29,769 nucleotides of DNA, taken from Bryobacterales bacterium (lineage in GTDB: Bacteria > Acidobacteriota > Terriglobia > Bryobacterales > Bryobacteraceae). The stretch lies in NCBI GenBank assembly GCA_020853155.1, contig JADYZL010000348.1:1-29769 (forward strand), in the 5' to 3' direction. The notes beneath the pieces were generated by a model. The model saw nothing but the letters and a program-made list of their open reading frames with translations. It was not told the origin of the DNA and made no database searches. Shown here piece after piece: positions 23,821 through 29,769 of the stretch; positions within the stretch are counted from its first letter, which is position 1; each line of letters begins with the position of its first letter. Position numbers and translations under genes: made by a program.

Positions 23821-24663
23821 CTAGAAGTCGAGTTGATCCCAGTCGAAGGCCGGCCCGACATCCCACTTGTCACGCCGGAAGTTGCTGTGCGTGGCTACTC
23901 CGGAATAGCCCTCAAATGCCTGTGAATCGAATTCACCCCTCCTCGCCGCCTTTGAGGCAATCTTGGGAATCTCGAATTGATCGCACAATCTGTTCACCAG
24001 AACGCCGACGGCTCGTTGCTGCATGTCCGGCATGCAGGCGAAGTAGTCGATTCCACGGAAAGAGGTGCGGTGGTAGCGATCAGTTTCCTCCAACGAACAG
24101 TATCGAGCACCCCAGTTGCCGGGCCACCAGTTCAGTTGCCTGGAGTCCGCAGGCGCAAGCTTTAGGGGACCGGCGTTCGCGATCTCAATCCCGATCGATC
24201 GCTGATCGTGCCGGTGGGTCCCTTTGATTCCCAGGTGGTAGGCCCAGCATTCCGCGGGAAAGAATTCCACGATGGCGCCGTCGGGATCGACTCCGAAAGC
24301 CGTTGCAACACGATCTGGATTGCCGGCCCAACTGCGGTACGCACTTTCGCAGGACCTGCCCGCCGTGAAGTGAAGCACGATGAGGTCCTTCCGATGGCGC
24401 TGGGGCAAATACTGCTCGGGATTGAGTCGAAGCGATTTTCTTTCAAACTCGTGTGACTGGGGGGCGCCAACCCCCGCGAAAATCGTGGATTTATCCTGTT
24501 CCGCCGCTGGGATCGCGTCTTCCCTCTCCATCTTGGGCCGGCTGGCGCAGTATGCTCCTCCTGCCTCTAAGCTACTGCATACATTGAATGTTGTGAGCTC
24601 GGATCGGCGCACTGAAATGAGGGCTGGTTGTTCGGCCCGGGAACGATTCCTCGCTGAATACAT
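23821..24663 (-). CDS. N-acetylmuramoyl-L-alanine amidase, AmpD/Amidase_2 type
   Basis: The enzyme cleaves the amide bond between N-acetylmuramic acid (or anhydro-MurNAc) and the stem peptide. The 280-residue product has the zinc site and catalytic residues of Amidase_2: His98 (IVLHFTAG), Glu160 (SIGIEIAN), His259 (ATHSNF), Lys266 and Asp268 (RRDKWDVGP), with the K-x-D spacing seen in AmpD. There is an ~90-residue N-terminal extension with no signal peptide. The start at 24663 has an excellent GGAGGA ribosome-binding site six bases upstream, whereas the internal ATG at 24531 has none, so the extension is probably real. The Lrp-type regulator gene lies 77 bases upstream on the same strand. Cytoplasmic muropeptide recycling or a secreted lytic role are both possible. 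Confidence 0.87.
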   Translation of the reverse strand: MYSARNRSRAEQPALISVRRSELTTFNVCSSLEAGGAYCASRPKMEREDAIPAAEQDKSTIFAGVGAPQSHEFERKSLRLNPEQYLPQRHRKDLIVLHFTAGRSCESAYRSWAGNPDRVATAFGVDPDGAIVEFFPAECWAYHLGIKGTHRHDQRSIGIEIANAGPLKLAPADSRQLNWWPGNWGARYCSLEETDRYHRTSFRGIDYFACMPDMQQRAVGVLVNRLCDQFEIPKIASKAARRGEFDSQAFEGYSGVATHSNFRRDKWDVGPAFDWDQLDF

Positions 24664-24740
24664 GCGAATTCCTCCGCCCCAATATAGGGAGCCGGAATGA
24701 CAAATCGAGCGAAGCGAGGCATCGCAGGCCGATGGCTGTG

Positions 24741-25214
24741 CTACTCGGATGGCGCGGGTAACCGGTGGGAATGGCTGAACGTGGTTTCCTTTAGCGTGGC
24801 GAGGACGACGGTCGTCTTGGTCCGCTGCACGCCCTCAATCGCGCGCAGGGATTCTCCAAGGAGTTGATCGAGATGCGTGGTATCCCGAACCAGCACTTTT
24901 AGAAGATAGTCGTCTTCTCCGGTGACGCGATGGCATTCGAGAACTTCCGGGAGCTTCTTAATGGCTCTGAGGAAAGGTTTCCGATGCTTGCACTTGTTCA
25001 GCGTGACAGCGACAAAAGCGGTGAGCCCGAGGCCGAACGATGCCGGGTCCAGCAAGGCGCCGTATCCACGAATGATTCCGCGTTCTTCCAGCTTTCGTAC
25101 CCTCTCGGCGGCGGCGGGAGCTGAGAGATGGAGATGCTGAGCCAACTCCGCCCAACTGATTCGCCCATTCTGATGAAGCAATGAAAGCGCTTTTGTATCC
25201 AATTCGTCCATCAT
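24741..25214 (-). CDS. Lrp/AsnC-family transcriptional regulator
   Basis: The 157-residue product has an N-terminal winged helix (residues ~3-60: LDTKALSLLHQNGRISWAELAQHL, APAAAERVRKLEERGIIRGYGALLD). The C-terminal RAM ligand-binding/oligomerisation domain is at ~65-145 (AFVAVTLN, VLECHRVTGEDDYLLKVLVRD, LDQLLGESLRAIEGVQRTKTTVVL). Members form octamers and respond to amino acids. An AAGGA ribosome-binding site lies about six bases before the ATG at 25214. A 17-bp palindrome lies 41-57 bases upstream and could be an autoregulatory operator. The downstream amidase gene on the same strand may be co-regulated. The ligand is unknown. Confidence 0.93.
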   Translation of the reverse strand: MMDELDTKALSLLHQNGRISWAELAQHLHLSAPAAAERVRKLEERGIIRGYGALLDPASFGLGLTAFVAVTLNKCKHRKPFLRAIKKLPEVLECHRVTGEDDYLLKVLVRDTTHLDQLLGESLRAIEGVQRTKTTVVLATLKETTFSHSHRLPAPSE

Positions 25215-25254
25215 GGAATTCCTTCGAATGCAAGGTGATCTTCCTGAATGAAAT

Positions 25255-25271
25255 TGGTATACACAATACCA
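25255..25271 (-). promoter_or_regulatory. Palindromic candidate operator upstream of the Lrp/AsnC gene
   Basis: The sequence TGGTAT-ACACA-ATACCA is a 6-bp inverted repeat around a 5-base centre, which fits the usual 15-17 bp Lrp/AsnC site size. On the minus strand it overlaps a weak promoter-like arrangement: TTGAGT, 16 bases, then TATTGT inside the palindrome. Binding there could block polymerase. It is the only clear palindrome in the 283-base intergenic region. Inferred, not proven. Confidence 0.4.
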
Positions 25272-25449
25272 GCGATTGAGAGGAACTCAAAGTGATGGCG
25301 GATGGGCGGTCGCGGCTCCGCACACTGTGCTTGTCTTGCGAAAGGATTCGTGTGAGGTGGGATGTGGAACCAGACCAAACTTGGGGTAATCCCGGCTAAC
25401 GCCATCGTGATCGGAATTTCCTGTTCCGGTTCGCAGTGAGCCACCGGCC

Positions 25450-25479
25450 ACGGCAAGACCGCAAGGTCGGTCTTGCCGT
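25450..25479 (-). terminator. 12-bp hairpin downstream of the M23 peptidase gene
   Basis: Arms 25450-25461 and 25468-25479 (ACGGCAAGACCG and its complement) pair perfectly around a 6-base loop CAAGGT. The hairpin begins 18 bases after the peptidase stop in the sense of transcription, the right place for a terminator. The bases after it on the minus strand (GGCCGGTGGCTC) are not U-rich. Confidence 0.55.
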
Positions 25480-25497
25480 CGCTTCTCCCATCGCCCG

Positions 25498-26820
25498 CTA
25501 GTTTGCCGCGTTCGCGCTCGCCCTCATTTGTGCGATTGCTTTCGCCACAATGGAATCGCCTTCCCTCGAATGCCCGTCTCTGATCTTCGCAAGCAGATCC
25601 TTCCTCCGGGTCCGGAATGCAGCCATCCTTGAGGCGGGCAGCACCGTTTGACGGGGAAGATCAAGGCGTTCAAAGTCGAGAAATTTGCCGTTCTTCCGAA
25701 TCCGGAAATCGAGGTGCGGCCCTGTCACCAGGCCCGTAGCGCCGACGTGGCCAATCTGCTGGCCTTGCTGGATCTTCTGGCCGGCCTTCACCTGTCTGCG
25801 GGAGAGGTGCATGTAATAGGATTCGAAACCGTTCGCGTGCTGGAGTTTGACGAGATTCCCAGCGCCGCCGGATCGGCCGGAAAAGGTGACGGTACCCGCC
25901 GCGATGGCCTGAACGGGTGTCCCGGTGGGAGCTGCGTAGTCGATGCCCAGGTGGGGACGGCGCGTCTTCAATACCGGATGCAGCCTGTTTCGCGAGAATC
26001 CGGAACTGATCCGAGCGGCGAATTTCAGCGGAGATCGCAGAAAGGCGCCTTGGGTGCTCTTGCCATCGCTTGAGTAGTAAACCGGTCTGCCGTCCCGGTC
26101 CGCAAAGAGAAATGCATCGTGGATTTTGCCGTTGTTGTTATAGATCGCTGCTTCGATCTTTCCATAGCTGGGCGCCTGGCGATTCTCGTAGCTTCTTTTC
26201 TCGACCAACAGGCAGAAGGTATCCCCGTTCTGCGGGTCGGTATAGAAATCGAGGTCCCACGCGAACAGTTCCGCCATGCGAATGGCCAGTTCCGGGCTCT
26301 CACCAGCGGAATCGATGCTCTCAAAGAGCGAGTCTTCAAGCGTTGCGCAGATGGGCACGGTAGCGACCGTGCTGGGAATCTTGTTCACAATGGCGGTTAG
26401 GGATTCAATCTGCTCTTGCGATTCGGGAATCTCCACCCGAAGCACATGATCGTTGTCGACCTGATACTCGAGTCTTCTCGGCTCAAGCAACGCGGTTCTC
26501 GTGAGCAGGAGGGAATCGCCGGCGCGCAACTTCCGAACATCGACAGCCTCGATCACGGCCCGTGCGAGTGGGCCTTCAATCGCAGGTTCGAGCTCCGCGC
26601 GGCTCAGAATCGTCTGCACCGTGTCTCCCCGAAGAATGGGAAGTTCTTCCCGGATGGGCGTCTCATCCACGACAGGTGAGGGAACGTCTGGTGCTGGGCC
26701 ACTTGACAAGAGAAGCGGGAGCGATCCGCCGTTCCCATAATCCAACAGAAGCGCCGTCGCCGTTGAGGCGAGCAGGCCGAACAGGAGTGCGCCGGAGAGA
26801 AGACGGGCAGGACGGGTCAT
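25498..26820 (-). CDS. M23-family peptidoglycan endopeptidase (LytM domain) with N-terminal membrane anchor
   Basis: This predicted envelope protein cuts peptide cross-links of murein or regulates amidases. The 440-residue product (from ATG 26820) has an N-terminal hydrophobic helix (ARLLSGALLFGLLASTATALLL). An OapA/LysM-like domain follows (PILRGDTVQTILSRAELEP, RKLRAGDSLLLTR), then a middle domain and a LytM domain at ~265-390. Zinc ligands His290 and Asp294 lie in HLGIDYAAPTGTP; the helper His338 is in YYMHLS. The usual HLH is HLD (369-371), so the second histidine is replaced by Asp. A TTG start at 26856 would add 12 residues. Neither start has a clear ribosome-binding site. Isolated gene between the Lrp regulator and tRNA-Arg. 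Confidence 0.9.
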   Translation of the reverse strand: MTRPARLLSGALLFGLLASTATALLLDYGNGGSLPLLLSSGPAPDVPSPVVDETPIREELPILRGDTVQTILSRAELEPAIEGPLARAVIEAVDVRKLRAGDSLLLTRTALLEPRRLEYQVDNDHVLRVEIPESQEQIESLTAIVNKIPSTVATVPICATLEDSLFESIDSAGESPELAIRMAELFAWDLDFYTDPQNGDTFCLLVEKRSYENRQAPSYGKIEAAIYNNNGKIHDAFLFADRDGRPVYYSSDGKSTQGAFLRSPLKFAARISSGFSRNRLHPVLKTRRPHLGIDYAAPTGTPVQAIAAGTVTFSGRSGGAGNLVKLQHANGFESYYMHLSRRQVKAGQKIQQGQQIGHVGATGLVTGPHLDFRIRKNGKFLDFERLDLPRQTVLPASRMAAFRTRRKDLLAKIRDGHSREGDSIVAKAIAQMRASANAAN

Positions 26821-26887
26821 TTCTAGTACTTTAGGTAAAAGATTAGGAAAGATCAATGAAAAGTAAAGAAAATCGACCGGGGGAGTC

Positions 26888-26964
26888 TGGTAGGCACGGC
26901 TGGAGTCGAACCAGCGACCTTCCGCTTAGGAGGCGGACGCTCTATCCTACTGAGCTACGTGCCC
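26888..26964 (-). tRNA. tRNA-Arg (anticodon CCU)
   Basis: On the minus strand the cloverleaf is complete. It has a 7-bp acceptor starting GGGCACG (with a G-U closing pair), a D-arm GAGC stem with AGTAGGATA loop, an anticodon stem TCCGC/GCGGA with loop CTCCTAA, a 5-base variable loop AGGTC, and a T-arm GCTGG-TTCGACT-CCAGC. The anticodon CCT reads AGG arginine codons. A 3' CCA is encoded (26888-26890). Total 77 bases including CCA. Confidence 0.97.
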
Positions 26965-26981
26965 ACGCGTGCGACAAGCTC

Positions 26982-26987
26982 ATTTTA
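26982..26987 (-). promoter_or_regulatory. Possible -10 element for tRNA-Arg
   Basis: TAAAAT on the minus strand matches five of six bases of the -10 consensus and lies 17 bases upstream of the tRNA 5' end. No good -35 hexamer is seen at the expected distance, so the assignment is weak. Confidence 0.25.
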
Positions 26988-27045
26988 GCTTGATTCGGCT
27001 GCATCGGTAGCGGTTCCGCGTGCATGCAAACGGTTCCTCGCCACA

Positions 27046-28317
27046 TTACCAGCGTTTCAGGCCTTTTGTACCGATATCAGATCTTCTTTGCATCCCCTCG
27101 AAATGAATGTGAGCGCTGGCGCGATAGGCGGCCTCGATGGCTTGGGGGAGGCTTTCACCGCTGGCCGTAACTCCTAGCACTCGGCCACCCGTACTAACGA
27201 TGTCGCTACCAGACACACCGGTACCGGCGTGAAATACAATCGCTCCCTCGCTCTCCGCCTCGCGAATACCCTCGATGCGCTGGCCAACCAGCGGTCTTCC
27301 TGGGTAGTTGGCCGCCGCGTGGACGATACAGACCGTGGGGCCGGATTTCCATGAGACTTCAACATCGGCGAGCTGCCGGCGGGCGGCTGCGAGGCAGAGG
27401 TCAACGAGATCGGAATCGAGCGCCATCAACAGCACTTGCGCTTCCGGATCACCCAGCCGGGCATTGAACTCAAGAACGCGAGGACCGTCCGCCGTGATCA
27501 TCAGACCGACGAAAAGAAACCCCGTGAACGGAGCGCCGTCGGCCTCCATGCCGCGCAGCGTGGGTTCAACGACATCGCGAAGGATCTGCGCCTGCATCGC
27601 GGGCGAAAGGATCCGCGAATCGGAATAGGCGCCCATCCCTCCTGTATTCGGTCCACGATCGTCATCAAAAATGGCCTTGTGGTCTTGTGCGGGAGGAAAC
27701 GGGATGACCGTGACTCCGTCGGTGAGGATAATGAAACTCACTTCCTCGCCCACAAGAAACTCTTCGATGACAACCCTGGTTCCCGCATCTCCTAGCGCTT
27801 TCGCCTCCATCAAGTCCAGGACGGCGGTTCGCGCCTCCTCGAGGGTGTGGGCGATAACGACTCCCTTACCCGCTGCAAGTCCATCGGCCTTAAGCACAAC
27901 CGGAACGGGAAAGTCTTCCAGAACCCGGAGCGCTTCCACCGCTGTTTCCGCAACCGAGAAACGGGCTGTTGGAATACCCGTCTTTTCCATTAGCCGCTTG
28001 GAGAATATCTTGCTGCCTTCAATCCGTGCTGCAGCGGCGGACGGCGCAAGCACGAGGAACCCGTTCTCCCTCAAGGTATCGGCAACACCCTCCACGAGCG
28101 GCAACTCCGGCCCGATGATGACCAGATCAACCGCATGCTCGCGGGCCACTGCGGTAACTGCATCTGGAGAGAGCGCAGCGATCGGAAGGTTGCGCCCAAT
28201 GGAAGCTGTTCCGGCGTTGCCCGGTGCAATCAAGATCTCCGGGTGATGGCGCGATTGGGAAAGCTTCCAGGCGATGGCGTGCTCACGTCCACCGGAGCCG
28301 ACAATCAGAATTTTCAA
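27046..28317 (-). CDS. purD: Phosphoribosylamine--glycine ligase (GAR synthetase)
   Basis: PurD ligates glycine to phosphoribosylamine with ATP, the second step of purine synthesis. The 423-residue ATP-grasp protein has the N-terminal GSGGREHAIAWKL (residues 7-19) and APGNAGT, then IFSKRLMEKTGIPTA, LKADGLAAGKGVVIA, EEFLVGEEVSF, PPAQDHKAIFDDDRGPNTGGMGAYS and EFNARLGDPEAQ, all diagnostic. Translation apparently starts at a TTG codon (28315-28317): the sequence (M)KILIVGSGG matches the family N-terminus and no ATG lies nearby. CTGGAG is located about nine bases upstream. It is divergent from mnmG with a 124-base gap that must hold both promoters. Other purine genes are not adjacent, although purS lies at the other end of the window. 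Confidence 0.96.
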   Translation of the reverse strand: MKILIVGSGGREHAIAWKLSQSRHHPEILIAPGNAGTASIGRNLPIAALSPDAVTAVAREHAVDLVIIGPELPLVEGVADTLRENGFLVLAPSAAAARIEGSKIFSKRLMEKTGIPTARFSVAETAVEALRVLEDFPVPVVLKADGLAAGKGVVIAHTLEEARTAVLDLMEAKALGDAGTRVVIEEFLVGEEVSFIILTDGVTVIPFPPAQDHKAIFDDDRGPNTGGMGAYSDSRILSPAMQAQILRDVVEPTLRGMEADGAPFTGFLFVGLMITADGPRVLEFNARLGDPEAQVLLMALDSDLVDLCLAAARRQLADVEVSWKSGPTVCIVHAAANYPGRPLVGQRIEGIREAESEGAIVFHAGTGVSGSDIVSTGGRVLGVTASGESLPQAIEAAYRASAHIHFEGMQRRSDIGTKGLKRW

Positions 28318-28441
28318 GGCGGATACTCCAGAAAGTTTGAGGCTAAGCGGCGAGCCCGCCGATTGTCAATCGCTACGCGGGAGATTGAGGCGACGGCCGG
28401 GGACTGCGCCGCATCTTTGTAACAATAGACTGGGATCGTTT

Positions 28442-29769
28442 ATGCGAAAATTCGACGTTTTGGTTGTGGGCGCTGGACATGCGGGTTGTGAGGCCGCGCG
28501 CGCCGCGGCCAGACTCGGCGCCTCAACGGCACTCGTGACCATGAATCTGGATTTGATTGCCCAGATGAGTTGCAACCCGGCAATGGGCGGCATTGCCAAG
28601 GGGCACTTGGCTCGAGAAATTGATGCATTGGGCGGGGTGCTGGGAGAGGTGACAGACTATGCTGGCATTCAGTTCCGGCTGCTGAACACCAGCCGCGGCC
28701 CGGCGGTATGGGCGCCCCGTGCGCAATGCGATAAGAAGATTTACCGGACGCGGATGCGGGAAGTTCTTGAAGAGGAGCCCAATCTCCGCCTGTTGCAGGC
28801 GGAAATTGCGGCGCTGCTTTTGGTCGAAGACAGCGGCAAACGCCGCATTGAAGGTGTGGTCTTCGCCGATGGGCGGCAAGTACAGGCGGGTGCGGTCATT
28901 TTGACAACCGGTACTTTTCTGAATGGAGAAGCACACGTAGGAGATCAGCGTTCCAGTTGCGGACGAAGCGGTGAGTTGCCATCCGTCCATTTGGCAAACC
29001 AGGTGAGGGCGATCGGTTTCCACTGGACTCGGATGAAAACGGGCACACCGCCCCGCGTGGACGGAAGGACGATTGACTGGTCTTCCTTCGCGATTCAGGA
29101 AGCGGACGCGGTACCCACACCGTTCAGCTTTCTTACGGTTCAGCCTCCTCAGCAGCAGATAGCCTGTTATCTGGGATACACCACACCCCTCACCAGAAGT
29201 TTGATATTGGATAATCTGGACCGATCCCCACTCTACAGCGGCAAGATTCAAGGCATTGGTCCGCGTTACTGTCCCTCCATCGAAGACAAGTTTGTGAAGT
29301 TTCCCGACAAAGGCCGGCACCAGATTTTCCTGGAACCCGAGGGATTGGATACTCACGAGGTGTACGTGAACGGGATGTCTACCAGCATGCCCGTGGACGT
29401 CCAGGAGGCGATGCTTGCTTCCATCCCGGGATTAGAAGCTACAGAAATGATTCGCCCTGGGTATGCGATCGAATACGATTGCATGGATGCCCGGGAAGTG
29501 TCCCATTCCCTGGAGACGAAGCGTGTTACCGGGCTATTTTTCGCGGGACAAATCAATGGAACGTCCGGGTACGAAGAGGCTGCGGCACAGGGTCTGATGG
29601 CGGGAATCAACGCAGTGCGGAGCCTCGGCGGGGACGATGCCCTGGTTTTGGGCCGCGAAGAGGCCTATATCGGTATTTTGATTGACGATCTTGTCACGAA
29701 AGGAACCGACGAGCCCTATCGAATGTTTACCTCTCGTGCAGAGTTCCGGCTAAACTTGCGAATTGATAA
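28442..29769 (+). CDS. mnmG: tRNA uridine-5-carboxymethylaminomethyl synthesis enzyme MnmG (cut by window edge)
   Basis: MnmG (GidA) works with the GTPase MnmE to install cmnm5 at wobble U34 of several tRNAs, using FAD, methylene-THF and glycine or ammonium. The 442 residues present, of about 620, show the FAD-binding N-terminus VLVVGAGHAGCEAA and the family blocks SCNPAMGGIAKGHLAREIDALGG, TSRGPAVWAPRAQCDK, ILTTGTFLNG, RMKTGTPPRVD, YCPSIEDKFVKFPDK and RPGYAIEYDCMD. FAGQINGTSGYEEAAAQGL and SRAEFRLNLRID, near the cut, also match. The last two bases of the window form an incomplete codon, so the terminal TAA-like sequence is out of frame and not a stop. Divergent from purD. Confidence 0.96.
   Translation, partial: MRKFDVLVVGAGHAGCEAARAAARLGASTALVTMNLDLIAQMSCNPAMGGIAKGHLAREIDALGGVLGEVTDYAGIQFRLLNTSRGPAVWAPRAQCDKKIYRTRMREVLEEEPNLRLLQAEIAALLLVEDSGKRRIEGVVFADGRQVQAGAVILTTGTFLNGEAHVGDQRSSCGRSGELPSVHLANQVRAIGFHWTRMKTGTPPRVDGRTIDWSSFAIQEADAVPTPFSFLTVQPPQQQIACYLGYTTPLTRSLILDNLDRSPLYSGKIQGIGPRYCPSIEDKFVKFPDKGRHQIFLEPEGLDTHEVYVNGMSTSMPVDVQEAMLASIPGLEATEMIRPGYAIEYDCMDAREVSHSLETKRVTGLFFAGQINGTSGYEEAAAQGLMAGINAVRSLGGDDALVLGREEAYIGILIDDLVTKGTDEPYRMFTSRAEFRLNLRID

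Noticed and set aside
23821..24663. Amidase as a remnant of a prophage
   Set aside because: No holin, structural, integrase or other phage-type genes lie nearby, and the base composition matches the surroundings.
26888..26964. tRNA-Arg as an integration site for a mobile element
   Set aside because: I saw no repeat of the tRNA 3' end elsewhere in the window and no integrase next to it.
28523..29356. 277-codon minus-strand frame inside mnmG
   Set aside because: Antisense to highly conserved MnmG blocks; no start signal or motif.
29761..29769. Apparent TAA stop at the end of mnmG
   Set aside because: It is out of frame: the last full codon is GAT and the final two bases belong to the next codon, consistent with MnmG continuing past the window.

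Overview
The window is about 60% G+C, gene-dense chromosomal DNA. It most resembles an Acidobacteriota genome of the Solibacter/Bryobacter type. I infer this from the secreted FG-GAP proteins and solitary glycoside-hydrolase-like genes, a short CPxC/CxxC zinc-ribbon protein of a kind I associate with that phylum, and the mix of deep-branching housekeeping genes. It is not proven here. There is no sign of phage, insertion sequences, CRISPR or plasmid functions.

Layout. Positions 1-1143 (minus strand) carry purS followed by glmS, which is cut by the window edge. Positions 1262-8710 (plus strand) form an exopolysaccharide or glycan assembly cluster: two GT4 glycosyltransferases coupled by an ATGA overlap, a hexapeptide-repeat acyltransferase, a glutamine-dependent asparagine-synthase-type amidotransferase, a third GT4 enzyme and a membrane GT2 enzyme. 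No polymerase, flippase or exosortase is visible. Positions 8779-11943 (minus) hold the conserved rpoN-hpf-rapZ cluster without ptsN, with a strong hairpin between hpf and rapZ. Positions 12065-13771 (minus) encode two secreted proteins of unknown function. A 328-base non-coding stretch and a 71-residue zinc-ribbon gene (plus) follow.

Positions 14354-20637 (minus) look like one catabolic operon. In transcription order it has a nitrilase-superfamily amidohydrolase, a large exported glycoside-hydrolase-like protein, an exported FG-GAP beta-propeller protein, a D-tagatose/D-psicose 3-epimerase-type enzyme with its whole active site conserved, and an exported two-domain sulfurtransferase. This is the most interesting block and could be a small sugar-derivative scavenging pathway.

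Positions 20671-22613 (minus) hold a small glycine/alanine-rich membrane-type protein, an exported SIMPL-domain protein and an orphan hypothetical gene. A plus-strand lipoprotein metallophosphoesterase follows at 22782-23792. Then come an AmpD-like amidase, an Lrp/AsnC regulator with a palindrome just upstream, an M23 peptidase, tRNA-Arg(CCU) and purD, all on the minus strand. Divergently transcribed mnmG (plus) runs off the right end. Three intergenic GC-rich perfect hairpins (11-15 bp stems) lacking good U-tracts mark gene junctions.

Evidence comes from reading the translations, motifs and ribosome-binding sites; no database search was possible.
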